Below, one piece after another: positions 8,077 to 16,280 of a stretch of 64,000 bases of DNA (the stretch's first letter is position 1; each line of letters begins with the position of its first letter). This DNA comes from Nocardia sp. CY41. GTDB lineage: Bacteria; Actinomycetota; Actinomycetes; Mycobacteriales; Mycobacteriaceae. The position numbers were made by a program, and so were the translations under genes. The notes under the pieces are model-generated. The model had not been told where the DNA came from. It saw nothing but the letters and a program-made list of their open reading frames with translations, and searched no databases. The DNA is taken from the NCBI RefSeq assembly GCF_009829325.1, contig NZ_VUOS01000014.1, forward strand, positions 124,001-188,000, in the 5' to 3' direction.

Positions 8077-9033
8077 GTGCCGCTCGAACCAGGTGACCAG
8101 TTTGCGGGATTCGTCGTGCGAGACCGGCTGGGACACGGGGGAAGCAGCGAGGTGTACCTGGCCGAAGACCCGGAATGGTCGCGACCGGTGTCACTGAAGA
8201 TCCTGGGACCGGAGGACAGCCGGTCGCCCGAGGCGCGGGCTCGATTCGTGCACGAGTTCGACATCTTGTCGGCGTTGCGGCACCCCGACATCGTGCGGAT
8301 GTACACGCACGGTGAAACCGACGGCAGGTTGTGGTCGGCCCACGAGTACGTGGCCGGCGCGACGGTGTCCACATTGGTGCCGGTGCCGCGTCGGCGCCCG
8401 GACCTGCGGCAGGTGCTCCACGTGCTGACCCACGTCGCGGCGGGGTTGGACTTCGCGCACGCCAACGGAGTTGTCCATCTCGACGTGAAACCGGCGAACG
8501 TCCTGGTCGGGACGGACGAACCGGCGACGGTTAAGATCTCCGATTTCGATTCGGCCCGATGGCTGCATCGGCCCGAGCCGCCGTTGGCCAGCCACGGGTT
8601 CGTCGTCGTATCGGTGCCCTACGCCGCGCCGGAACTGCTGCGAGCGGACACAGTGTCCCCGGCGACCGACCAGTACGCGCTGGCATGTTCGGCCGTCGAG
8701 CTGCTCACCGGCCACACGCCGTTCTCCCGGGCGAACCTCATGGCCACCGCCGAGGCGCAGCTGCACGAATCGCCCCCTCGGCTGGCCGCCCGTCACCGCT
8801 GGATCCCGCCCGAGGTCGACGTGATCCTGCATCGGTCGCTCGCCAAGGAACCCGGTGCGCGCTACGACTCGTGCGCCGAGCCCATCCGCCTGCTCACCGA
8901 GGCTCTCGACGGCGTCGACCCCCGTCCTCTCGCGCCCGTGCTGACCCGATGGAAGGCGGCCCGATCGCTCCTGCGGAACTCCGCCATCGGACGGATCGGC
9001 GGCAAAGCGACCTTCGGCTCCACCCCGAGGTAG
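8077..9033 (+). CDS. Soluble Ser/Thr protein kinase-like protein with DFD in place of DFG
   Basis: A 318-aa protein filled almost entirely by a Hanks-type kinase domain. Visible motifs are the glycine loop GHGGSSEVY (residues 20-27), Lys41 in VSLKIL, catalytic loop HLDVKPANVL (134-143; the usual HRD Arg is Leu), DFD (156-158) where most kinases have DFG, and APE (184-186). Lys41, Asp136, Lys138, Asn141 and Asp156 are all retained, so activity is possible. No transmembrane or sensor domain follows, unlike Pkn receptor kinases; the last 40 residues are basic. Start GTG 8077 is preferred because the kinase fold begins right after it and GGTGGGG precedes it; the frame is open from 8011. Confidence 0.85.
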   Translation: MPLEPGDQFAGFVVRDRLGHGGSSEVYLAEDPEWSRPVSLKILGPEDSRSPEARARFVHEFDILSALRHPDIVRMYTHGETDGRLWSAHEYVAGATVSTLVPVPRRRPDLRQVLHVLTHVAAGLDFAHANGVVHLDVKPANVLVGTDEPATVKISDFDSARWLHRPEPPLASHGFVVVSVPYAAPELLRADTVSPATDQYALACSAVELLTGHTPFSRANLMATAEAQLHESPPRLAARHRWIPPEVDVILHRSLAKEPGARYDSCAEPIRLLTEALDGVDPRPLAPVLTRWKAARSLLRNSAIGRIGGKATFGSTPR

Positions 9034-9091
9034 CGCGCATGATTTGCCGGTTTCCTTGCGAGGAGCCGGTGCCGCGGTCACGCTGAAAGGT

Positions 9092-9514
9092 ATGCGGACC
9101 CGCGATATCGAGGTCGGGTGCACCTATATGGTGCTGGTCCCGCAGCGCCTGCCACGCAGTCGGTACCCCGACTGCGACCAGCCGGGCTCCCTCACTTGGG
9201 CGTGGTCCTGGCTGCGCGGCGGCCGGTTCCGGCTCACCGTCACCGATATCGATCAGACCAGCGATCCGATCACCGTCGAAGGCTTGCGGATCACCGCCAA
9301 CTCGCGCATCGCCGTCGTGCTGACCCCCGAACAAGCCCAGGATCTCGGTTTGCCGGTCGGCGTGTTCCGAGTACGCGGGACCTTGTTCGACGGTGAGGAC
9401 CGGCCGGTTCGCCTGCCCGAGGTCGAACCACTCCGCGTCCCGGCCCGCTGGCTGCGACCGGTCGAGCAGCCCTGCTTCACGCACCGCGATATCGACTGCT
9501 TCCCCTACCTCTGA
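9092..9514 (+). CDS. Hypothetical protein, 140 aa
   Basis: Not recognised. The frame begins MRTRDIEVGCTYMVLVPQ, preceded by GAAAGGT, and is coding-like by composition throughout. It reads as a compact beta-rich soluble domain: short strands (YMVLVP, RFRLTVTDI, SRIAVVLT, VFRVRGTLF) separated by turns, with four cysteines and no membrane segment. An N-terminal extension to 9044 is open but lacks a ribosome site. It follows the kinase gene by 58 bp on the same strand and could be cotranscribed, which would make it a candidate substrate or partner; that is speculation from position only. Confidence 0.65.
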   Translation: MRTRDIEVGCTYMVLVPQRLPRSRYPDCDQPGSLTWAWSWLRGGRFRLTVTDIDQTSDPITVEGLRITANSRIAVVLTPEQAQDLGLPVGVFRVRGTLFDGEDRPVRLPEVEPLRVPARWLRPVEQPCFTHRDIDCFPYL

Positions 9515-9826
9515 GAACGGTGGCGAGACACCCGTTCGAAATTAACGTTTCCGTCCGGGCGGTGCGGAGCAATGAACCCGGGGACGACCCCACGCGTTCT
9601 TCGCGTCCTGCGAGCGCCGAGCGTCGAACAAGGTCAGGCGGATCTTCCCCGAGATGTCGAGATTCACTTCTTCGGCCGGATCGGTCATCGACTTCTCGAA
9701 TTCCTGGCTGAAGATCGCCGGGCCCCGTCGGCACTCGCGCGGAAATCCCCTGTGAACGTGTCGGGGACGACGCCCACGTGACTCCACCACGCGGACGACG
9801 TGTCGGCCCGGCGCGGCGTTCTCCGA
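9515..9826. other. Intergenic stretch without a supportable gene
   Basis: 312 bp between two convergent genes. A minus-strand frame of 82 codons (9542-9790) contains a plausible segment FEKSMTDPAEEVNLDISGK but its ends are Arg-rich, it has no clear ribosome site and no recognised family. It may be a gene remnant. Confidence 0.4.
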
Positions 9827-10750
9827 TCAGAGGGCGTAGGGCGCGATGAAACGCTCCAATGCGTCCCAGAGTTCGGCTTCGCGCCGCGGGTCGTACGACT
9901 CCTCCGACGAGCGGGCCACCCGGCCGCGGTCGACGTAGGCGCCGGTCGGCGCGGCGGTGGCGCCGACGACGACGTCGGCGAGGTGGCGCCCGGCGGTCAC
10001 GCGGCCGGTCGCGAACGGCGTCAGGGTGAGCGCAGGCAGGATGCGGCGCATCGCGAACCGGGACGCCGGACCCGCGTGGCGGGCGAGGCCGGTCCCGGGG
10101 ACGAACCCCGGGTTGAAACCGATGACATCGATCCCGGCTCGCAGGCGGCGCGCGTACTCGTGCACGAGGTAGATGGCGGCGAGTTTGCTCGTCGAGTACG
10201 CGGTGCGTCCGGCGGCGGTGGTGCGCGGCTCGGGAAACGCGCCGGGGCGGGCGAGGACGTCCGGGGGCCGCCAGACCGGACCGGGGACCATACCCAAGTT
10301 GTGCCGCAAGTCGCCGAAGTGGGTGTCGCTCACGGTGATCACGATCCGGGCCGGTGGGTCGAAGCGGTCTTCGAGCAGCCGGATGAGCAGATGGTTGGCG
10401 AGCACGTTGACGGCGAAGGTGGACTCGAATCCGCCGGGTCCCTCGGTGAGCGCGTTCGTGTACTGCATTCCCGCGTTGCCCACGAAGCCTTGCAGCGGCG
10501 GCAGCTCGTCCCGGTCGAGCCTGCCGCGGATCTCGGCCGCGGCCGACCGCACGCTGTCCGGTGCGCCGAGGTCCACCTCGACGTGCGACACCGAGCGCCC
10601 GCCCGCGCCCAGTTCGGCGGCCAGTCGTGCGCCGGTGGAGCCACGAGCGGCGACGACGAGATGCGCCTGCGGCGACGCGCGGAGGATGCGCTCCGCGGCG
10701 ACGCGGCCGATACCGCGGCTCGCCCCCGTCATCACGATGCTCGACGGCAT
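9827..10750 (-). CDS. Short-chain dehydrogenase/reductase (SDR)
   Basis: A 307-aa NAD(P)-dependent oxidoreductase with an N-terminal Rossmann fold: TGASRGIG at residues 8-15, GNAG at 91-94, the catalytic Ser at about 141, and YSTSK at 185-189. The long insert after the active site (HFGDLRHNLGMVPGP) is reminiscent of the retinol-dehydrogenase/protochlorophyllide-reductase branch. The arginine at position 12 of the glycine motif suggests NADPH preference. Substrate unknown. GGAGG lies 5-6 bases before the ATG. It is divergent from an XRE regulator at 10888, and a 24-bp perfect palindrome lies between them. Confidence 0.9.
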   Translation of the reverse strand: MPSSIVMTGASRGIGRVAAERILRASPQAHLVVAARGSTGARLAAELGAGGRSVSHVEVDLGAPDSVRSAAAEIRGRLDRDELPPLQGFVGNAGMQYTNALTEGPGGFESTFAVNVLANHLLIRLLEDRFDPPARIVITVSDTHFGDLRHNLGMVPGPVWRPPDVLARPGAFPEPRTTAAGRTAYSTSKLAAIYLVHEYARRLRAGIDVIGFNPGFVPGTGLARHAGPASRFAMRRILPALTLTPFATGRVTAGRHLADVVVGATAAPTGAYVDRGRVARSSEESYDPRREAELWDALERFIAPYAL

Positions 10751-10799
10751 GGGACCTCCTGCACTGTGTGGGCCCGATCGGTCGTCTTCGATGGTCGTC

Positions 10800-10823
10800 G
10801 CACTGGCTGCCGGCAGCCAGTGC
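10800..10823. promoter_or_regulatory. Perfect 24-bp palindrome between SDR and XRE genes
   Basis: Left arm GCACTGGCTGCC (10800-10811) is followed directly by its exact complement GGCAGCCAGTGC (10812-10823). The half-site GGCAGCCAG recurs at 10870-10878, 10 bp before the XRE start codon. The layout of one full and one half site in a divergent promoter suits autoregulation and SDR control by the XRE protein. Confidence 0.65.
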
Positions 10824-10887
10824 CGTGCGCGTCACCAGGACTGCCGGTACCCAGGCTGCGGCGGCGCGCGGCAGCCAGAATGGGGGC

Positions 10888-11751
10888 GTGGCTCGTTCTC
10901 GTTCCGATTTCGGCGCGCTGCTGCACGCCTGGCGCGACCGCCTCTCGCCCGCCGACGCCGGTTTTCCGGTGACGCGCGGCCGCCGTGCCCCTGGACTGCG
11001 CCGTGAGGAGCTCGCGCAGCTCGCCGGGCTGTCGGTCGACTACGTCCTGCGCCTGGAGCAGGGTCGTGCACGCAATCCGTCGGCGCAGGTGGTCGGCGCT
11101 CTCGCGCGGGCTCTGCAGTTGTCCCGGAGCGAGCGCGACGAGCTGTACCGCACGGCCGGGCTGCTGCCGCCGCAGGACGGGACGATCGCCACGCACGTGC
11201 CTCCTGGCATCCAACGGCTCACCGCGCGTCTCGGCGACGTCCCGATCGGGGTGTTCGCCGCCGACTGGACGCTCGTATGGTGGAACGGCATGTGGAGCGC
11301 CCTGCACGGCGACCCCTCGACGGTCCCCGCCACCGAGCGCAACCTCGCGCGTGCCGTTTTCGGTGCCGGCGCGGCGCGCGCCTCGGTCCGTCCCTTCCGG
11401 TCCGACCGCGCGGACGGCGAGTTTCCCGCGTCGATCGTCGCCGATCTGAAGGACGCGGTATCACGCTATCCCGCCGACGCCGGGCTCGATCGCCTCGTGC
11501 GGGATCTTCGCACCGCGTCCGGCGCTTTCGCGCGACTCTGGACGACGGCGACCGCGTCCCAGCACACGTCCGACCGGAAGACGATCCGGCACCCCGAGGT
11601 CGGCGACATCACCCTCGACTGCGACGTTCTCGTCGTTCCGGGCGCCGACCTCCGCATGGTCACCTACACGGCGGCGGCCGGAAGCGACGACGCGGGGAAA
11701 CTGGACCTGCTCCGCGTCACGAACGGCCGGGCGGCCGGCATGCTCCCCTGA
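10888..11751 (+). CDS. XRE-family regulator with MmyB-like ligand-binding domain
   Basis: A 287-aa protein. Residues ~28-90 form a Cro/C1 helix-turn-helix (RRAPGLRREELAQLAGLSVD, then YVLRLEQGRARNPS), and residues ~105-280 match the MmyB-like domain with its WNGMW motif (ADWTLVWWNGMW), which is thought to bind small hydrophobic ligands. These regulators typically control a divergent oxidoreductase gene, exactly the arrangement here with the SDR at 10750. The GTG start at 10888 is preceded by GGGGG; an open extension to 10561 runs antisense into the SDR gene and is rejected. Confidence 0.9.
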   Translation: MARSRSDFGALLHAWRDRLSPADAGFPVTRGRRAPGLRREELAQLAGLSVDYVLRLEQGRARNPSAQVVGALARALQLSRSERDELYRTAGLLPPQDGTIATHVPPGIQRLTARLGDVPIGVFAADWTLVWWNGMWSALHGDPSTVPATERNLARAVFGAGAARASVRPFRSDRADGEFPASIVADLKDAVSRYPADAGLDRLVRDLRTASGAFARLWTTATASQHTSDRKTIRHPEVGDITLDCDVLVVPGADLRMVTYTAAAGSDDAGKLDLLRVTNGRAAGMLP

Positions 11752-11829
11752 CCCCGCACCGGCAGGCATGCGACGTTCGCACGGTCCGTAGCGGCGTGCG
11801 CGTCGGATGACGGTCGGCGCTGACGCCGG

Positions 11830-12441
11830 TCAGCGGACCGGCTGGTCGGCCCATGCCTGCGGCAGTGCCGCACTCGACACGTCGGCGATCTCGTGCAAGC
11901 GCTGCGAGGAAAAACCCAGGCGGCTCAATTGGATCAAACCTTGGGCGACCATCACGACATTGGCGCTGACGGCCGAGAGCATGGCTTCGTCGCCGGCTCC
12001 GGCGTCGTGCATGGCGGGTCGCAGCCGGTCGGCGACGCCGCGCTCCATGTCCGTGGTGGTCCGGGTCCCGATGGTGGCGACTTCGGGGATACGGGTGGCG
12101 AGCTGGGCGATGCTGTTGATCATCAGACACCCGCGCCGGTCCGGCTGCGCGGCACAGTCCTCGATGATCGCCTGGTACAGCGCGCGCACCGCGGAGCGCG
12201 CGGAACCGCCCGCCGAGCCGATGGCCTCGCGGACCAGACGCGCACGGCGCTCGCAATAGCGTTCGAACGCCGCCAGGAACAGGCCGCGCTTGCTGCCGTA
12301 GGCGGCGTAGATACTTCCGTTGCCGACACCGGTCGCCACCGAGACGTCTTCCACCGACGTGCTGTCGAAACCCTTCGACCAGAACAGCTCGGTCGCGGCG
12401 TCGAGCAGCCTCGATTCGTCGAACTGTCGGGGCCGTCCCAT
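11830..12441 (-). CDS. TetR family regulator
   Basis: A 203-aa protein starting MGRPRQFDESRLLDAATELF, with the TetR helix-turn-helix at residues ~10-55 (TSVEDVSVATGVGNGSIYAA) and a C-terminal domain of the TetR_C_16/YxaF-like type (GCLMINSIAQLA). The frame continues upstream to 13041 but that part is antisense to the GlxA gene and Arg-rich. Start ATG 12441 is preceded by GGTGAG. It is divergent from the GlxA-type activator gene at 12519, with a 16-bp palindrome between the two starts, so it probably represses itself and perhaps glxA and the hydrolase operon behind it. Confidence 0.9.
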   Translation of the reverse strand: MGRPRQFDESRLLDAATELFWSKGFDSTSVEDVSVATGVGNGSIYAAYGSKRGLFLAAFERYCERRARLVREAIGSAGGSARSAVRALYQAIIEDCAAQPDRRGCLMINSIAQLATRIPEVATIGTRTTTDMERGVADRLRPAMHDAGAGDEAMLSAVSANVVMVAQGLIQLSRLGFSSQRLHEIADVSSAALPQAWADQPVR

Positions 12442-12489
12442 GCGCTCACCGTACCAATCGGTGTGCGAGGTCCGGCACATCACTTGTTC

Positions 12490-12505
12490 TGGAGGCTCGC
12501 CTCCA
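12490..12505. promoter_or_regulatory. Operator palindrome TGGAGGC-tc-GCCTCCA
   Basis: Perfect 7-base arms with a 2-base centre in the tetR/glxA divergent region. It sits just upstream of a possible -10 (AATACT, 12507-12512) for glxA, whose ATG follows at the expected transcription start, suggesting a leaderless glxA message. Confidence 0.6.
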
Positions 12506-12518
12506 CAATACTGTTGAC

Positions 12519-13526
12519 ATGTCCCACAACTTCGCCGCCTCGTCCAGCAAACGGGTAGGCATCCTGGTCTTCGACGGCGTGAAGATGCTCGACTTCGTCG
12601 GGCCCGCGGAAGTGTTCGTCGAGGCGAATCAATCGGTGGCGGGGTACGAGGTGGTCCTGGTCTCGGCCGACGGCAAGGACGCACAGACCTCGATCGGCGC
12701 GCGGGTCGAGGTGAGCTGCGCGGCCGCCGACGCGGGCCGTTTCGACACGGTGGTGATTCCGGGAAGCGAGCTGCCGCCGGGCAAATTCGTGACGCCTGCG
12801 GTGCTGGCGGCCGCGCGGCACCTGGCCTGCAACACGCGGCGGTTGGCGTCCATCTGCAGTGGCGCGTTCGTGCTGGCCGAGCTGGGCCTGTTCGACGGCA
12901 GACGCGCGAGCACGCACTGGAAATTCGCGACCGACCTCGCGCGGCGCTACCCGTCCATCGAGGTGGACCCGGACGCCATCTTCGTGCGGGACGGCAACCT
13001 CTACAGCTCGGCCGGGGTCGCCGCCGGCGTCGATCTCGCACTGGCCCTCGTCGAAGAGGACCACGGCGCCGACATCGCGCGGAACGTGGCGCAGGCGCTG
13101 GTGGTCTACATGCAGCGCGCGGGCGGGCAATCCCAGTTCTCCGCGTCGCTGAGCGGACCGGTGCCGCGCAGCCCGCTGGTCCGTCGAGTCGTGGACTTGA
13201 TCTGCGCGGACCCGACCTACCCGCACACCGTGCAGACCCTGGCCGCCCACGCGCGGGTCAGCGTCCGGCATCTGACCCGGCTGTTCCGGGCGGAACTCGA
13301 ACGCTCCCCCGCGGAGTACGTCGCGTTCATCCGTTTCGGCACGGCGCGGGACATGCTGCACGCGGGGTACAGCGTGACGGAGGCCGCGATGGCCGCGGGA
13401 TACGGCACCAGCGAGGCATTGCGCCGCGCGTTCGTCGCGCGTCTGGGCGTCTCCCCGAGCAAATATCAGCAGCGCTTCCGGTCGACCGCGCGGGCGGAGC
13501 CGATGATGGTGCAGGCCGTGTCCTGA
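12519..13526 (+). CDS. GlxA-type AraC family transcriptional regulator
   Basis: A 335-aa two-domain regulator. Residues ~10-190 form a DJ-1/PfpI-like domain with the signature SICSGAFVLAELGLFDGR (Cys113 at the elbow position) and THW; residues ~225-325 form a double helix-turn-helix of the AraC/XylS type (VQTLAAHARVSVRHLTRLF and VTEAAMAAGYGTSEALRRAF). GlxA-type proteins usually activate nearby catabolic genes. No Shine-Dalgarno sequence precedes the ATG; the spacing to AATACT fits a leaderless transcript. The three alpha/beta hydrolase genes starting at 13630 are the obvious targets. Confidence 0.9.
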   Translation: MSHNFAASSSKRVGILVFDGVKMLDFVGPAEVFVEANQSVAGYEVVLVSADGKDAQTSIGARVEVSCAAADAGRFDTVVIPGSELPPGKFVTPAVLAAARHLACNTRRLASICSGAFVLAELGLFDGRRASTHWKFATDLARRYPSIEVDPDAIFVRDGNLYSSAGVAAGVDLALALVEEDHGADIARNVAQALVVYMQRAGGQSQFSASLSGPVPRSPLVRRVVDLICADPTYPHTVQTLAAHARVSVRHLTRLFRAELERSPAEYVAFIRFGTARDMLHAGYSVTEAAMAAGYGTSEALRRAFVARLGVSPSKYQQRFRSTARAEPMMVQAVS

Positions 13527-13629
13527 TCGGAGGCATTTGTGGCCCGTGCGGAGGGGCGCGCGGAGGGGTGTCCGGCCGAGACTGGGTCGGTCACAGCGCC
13601 ACTCGTCGAGCGCTGGAGAAAGGAACGCT

Positions 13630-14352
13630 ATGCCCGCCCCGGCAAGTCCGACCATCGTCCTGGTGCACGGCGCTTTCGCCGACGCCTCGAGCTGGTCCCC
13701 GGTCACCGAACGGCTGCTCGCTCAGGGCCATCGCGTCCTGGTTCCTCCGGTGTTCAATCGCAGCCTCGCGGCGGACGCGGCCTACATCAGGTCGTTCGTC
13801 GAGCAGATCGACGGCCCCGTGCTGCTTGCCGGGCACTCCTACGGTGGGGCCGTCATCACCGTCGCCGGCGTCGCCGACAATGTCGTGGGCTTGGTCTACG
13901 TGTCCGGCTACGCCCTCGAGGAGGGCGAGAGCCTCGGCCGGTTGCAGGGCGAGTTCCCGGATTCCGACCTGGCGGCCAATCTCGTCTACGCGCCGTACCC
14001 GATCGAGGGCGCCGAGCCGGGCACGGACGTCTCGGTCGAGATCGGCGCTTTCCCCAAGGTTTTCGCCGCGGGCCTCGACCCGGCGAAGGCCGCGGTGCTC
14101 GCGGTCTCGCAGCGCCCGCTGTCGGCGATCGCGTTCAACGAGCCCGCCTCGGCGGCCGCGTGGAAGACCAAACCGGCCTGGGGCATCGTGTCCAGCGCCG
14201 ACCGCACCATCAACCCGGAGGTCGAACGATTCGGCTACCGGCGAGCCGGATTCCGCGCGGTCGTGGAGATCGACGGGCCACACCTGGTCATGCAGACCCA
14301 CCCCGGCGAAGTCGCGGCCGTCATCACCGACGCGATCGCCGCGTCGGCCTGA
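13630..14352 (+). CDS. Alpha/beta hydrolase (first of two paralogues)
   Basis: A 240-aa hydrolase with oxyanion HG near residue 13 (VLVHGAF), nucleophile elbow GHSYGG with Ser70, Asp in SSADRTIN and His in GPHLVMQTHP, i.e. a complete triad. It belongs to the plant-esterase/salicylate-esterase-like branch of short alpha/beta hydrolases. The product of 15393 is a clear paralogue sharing TIVLVHGAFAD and GHSYGG. AAGGA lies about 7 bases upstream of the ATG. It is the first gene of a three-hydrolase operon behind glxA; a run of in-frame upstream codons to 13537 is rejected for lack of a ribosome site. Confidence 0.9.
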   Translation: MPAPASPTIVLVHGAFADASSWSPVTERLLAQGHRVLVPPVFNRSLAADAAYIRSFVEQIDGPVLLAGHSYGGAVITVAGVADNVVGLVYVSGYALEEGESLGRLQGEFPDSDLAANLVYAPYPIEGAEPGTDVSVEIGAFPKVFAAGLDPAKAAVLAVSQRPLSAIAFNEPASAAAWKTKPAWGIVSSADRTINPEVERFGYRRAGFRAVVEIDGPHLVMQTHPGEVAAVITDAIAASA

Positions 14353-14389
14353 GCCATCGCAGTTCCACCACTATCAGAGAGGCACGATC

Positions 14390-15355
14390 ATGTCAGGAAA
14401 TCCGCTGGGCATCTCGCTCGAACCGGCGGCGCAGGAGTTCGTCGACGCGACCTCACAGCCGCCGTTCCTCTACCAGCTCCCGCCCGAAGAGGGCCGCAAA
14501 GCGGTCGACGGCGTGCAGGACTCGCCGATCTTCAAGCCCGAGATCGACGAGGAGTGGATCACCGTCGAGGGCGGGCCGACCGGCTCGGTGCGAGTTCGGA
14601 TCGTCAAGCCCCAGGGCGCTACCGGGACACTGCCGGTGATCGTCTACACACACGGCGCGGGATGGGTGTTCGGCGACGCGCACACCCACGACCGCCTGGT
14701 GCGCGATCTCGCGGTCGGCACGAACGCGGCCGTCGTGTTCCCCGAATACGACCGGTCCCCGGACGTGCGCTACCCGGTGGCCAACGAGCAGTCCTACCGC
14801 GTCGCCCAATGGGTCACCACCCACGGCGCCGAGAAGAACCTCGACACCTCCCGCATCGCGATCGCGGGCGACTCGGTCGGCGGCAACATGGCCATCGCGC
14901 TGACCCTGATGGCAAAGGAACGCGGCGACGTCTCCTTCGTCCAGCAGGTGCTGTTCTACCCGGTGACCGACGCCAACTTCGACACCGGCTCCTACCAGCA
15001 GTTCGCCGAAGGGTACTTCCTCACCCGCGAGGGCATGAAGTGGTTCTGGGATCAGTACACCACCAGCGCGGACGAGCGCGCGCAGATCACGGCGTCCCCG
15101 CTGCGCGCGACCACCGAGCAACTGGCCGGGCTGCCGCCCGCGCTGGTCATCACCGCCGAGGCCGATGTGCTGCGCGACGAGGGCGAAGCCTTCGCGGGCA
15201 AGTTGCGCGCCGCGGGCGTGCCGGTCACCCAGGTGCGCTACGGCGGGATCGTGCACGACTTCGTGATGGTCAACTCGCTGCACGACACCCATGCCGCCAA
15301 GGCGGCGGTGGCGCAGGCCGTCGCGACGTTGCGATCCGCCCTGTACCCCGCCTGA
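14390..15355 (+). CDS. Hormone-sensitive-lipase-type alpha/beta hydrolase (esterase)
   Basis: A 321-aa esterase of the HSL (family IV) group. The oxyanion motif is HGAGW at residues 88-92 (a variant of HGGGW), the nucleophile elbow GDSVGG has Ser162, and the acid and base are in AEADVLRDE and GIVHDF near the C-terminus. Such enzymes hydrolyse short- to medium-chain acyl esters. A Shine-Dalgarno-like GAGAGG precedes the ATG by 7 bases. It lies 37 bp behind the first small hydrolase and 37 bp ahead of the second, so one transcript probably carries three hydrolases of two different families. Confidence 0.9.
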   Translation: MSGNPLGISLEPAAQEFVDATSQPPFLYQLPPEEGRKAVDGVQDSPIFKPEIDEEWITVEGGPTGSVRVRIVKPQGATGTLPVIVYTHGAGWVFGDAHTHDRLVRDLAVGTNAAVVFPEYDRSPDVRYPVANEQSYRVAQWVTTHGAEKNLDTSRIAIAGDSVGGNMAIALTLMAKERGDVSFVQQVLFYPVTDANFDTGSYQQFAEGYFLTREGMKWFWDQYTTSADERAQITASPLRATTEQLAGLPPALVITAEADVLRDEGEAFAGKLRAAGVPVTQVRYGGIVHDFVMVNSLHDTHAAKAAVAQAVATLRSALYPA

Positions 15356-15392
15356 TCCGTACCCGACGATCCGATTCGGAGGAATCACCCTC

Positions 15393-16112
15393 GTGAGCAC
15401 CGAGCCCACCAGTCCGACCATCGTCCTTGTCCACGGCGCCTTCGCCGACTCCTCCAGCTGGAACGGGGTCGTCGAACGGTTGCGCGCAGAAGGGCGCTCC
15501 GTGATCGCGGCCGCCAATCCGCTGCGCGGCCTCGACAGTGACGCCGCCTATGTGGCCTCGGTCCTCGACAGCGTGGAAGGGCCGTGCGTTCTGGTCGGCC
15601 ATTCCTACGGCGGGAGCGTCATCACGGTTGCCGCCGCCGGGAAGAGCAATGTCGAAGCGCTCGTCTATATCGCCGCGTTCATTCCCGACGAAGGCGAGAG
15701 CGCATTGCAATTGACCGACAAGTTCCCCGGATCGACGCTCGGGCCGACCACCCGGGCCGCGGCCTACCCGCTTCCGGACGGAGGCACCGGTACCGAGCTC
15801 TACATCCGCCAGGACGAATTCCACCGGCAGTTCGCCGCCGACGTGCCCGCCGCCACCGGCGAGCTGATGGCCGCGACCCAGCGGCCGGTCGCCCTCGACG
15901 CCCTGCAACAGCCCGCGACCGCCACCGCGTGGCGGGACATCCGGTCGTTCGCGCTGCTCACCAGCGAGGACAAGAACATTCCGGTGGAAGCGCAGCGGTT
16001 CATGGCGCAGCGGGCGGGCGCCGATGTCGTCGAGGTCGCGGCCTCGCACGCGGTCTCGGTGTCCGCGCCGGATGTGGTGGCCGAGCTGATCGCCCGAGCC
16101 GCCGAGAAATAG
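15393..16112 (+). CDS. Alpha/beta hydrolase (second paralogue)
   Basis: A 239-aa protein paralogous to the one at 13630, with VLVHGAFADSSSW, GHSYGG (Ser71), Asp in TSEDKNIP and His in ASHAVSVSAP, the last segment being diagnostic of a widespread actinobacterial family of small hydrolases. GTG start with GGAGG about 11 bases upstream, a slightly long spacing. It ends the hydrolase operon; a 12-bp perfect hairpin follows at 16121-16148. The role is probably ester or lactone hydrolysis of an exogenous compound sensed through the upstream regulators; the compound is unknown. Confidence 0.9.
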   Translation: MSTEPTSPTIVLVHGAFADSSSWNGVVERLRAEGRSVIAAANPLRGLDSDAAYVASVLDSVEGPCVLVGHSYGGSVITVAAAGKSNVEALVYIAAFIPDEGESALQLTDKFPGSTLGPTTRAAAYPLPDGGTGTELYIRQDEFHRQFAADVPAATGELMAATQRPVALDALQQPATATAWRDIRSFALLTSEDKNIPVEAQRFMAQRAGADVVEVAASHAVSVSAPDVVAELIARAAEK

Positions 16113-16120
16113 ATCCGAGT

Positions 16121-16148
16121 GGCCGCGCGGCGATTCCGCCGCGCGGCC
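16121..16148. terminator. Hairpin terminator between hydrolase operon and ilvD
   Basis: GGCCGCGCGGCG pairs perfectly with CGCCGCGCGGCC around the tetraloop ATTC. It can serve the plus-strand operon and possibly the convergent ilvD transcript. Confidence 0.75.
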
Positions 16149-16280
16149 CACAACCGGTGCTCTGCGTCAGAAATCGACGACAGCGGTGGCGAAGCCGTCG
16201 AGCGGTACCACAGGCTCGCTCAGCGGTGCGGCTGCAAACCCTCGGATCTGTGCGGTTGCGACCGCAGAGTCGCGCGGCCG

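Noticed and set aside
9542-9790. 82-codon minus-strand frame
   Set aside because: One coding-like stretch but shadow-like ends and no initiation signal; insufficient to call a gene.
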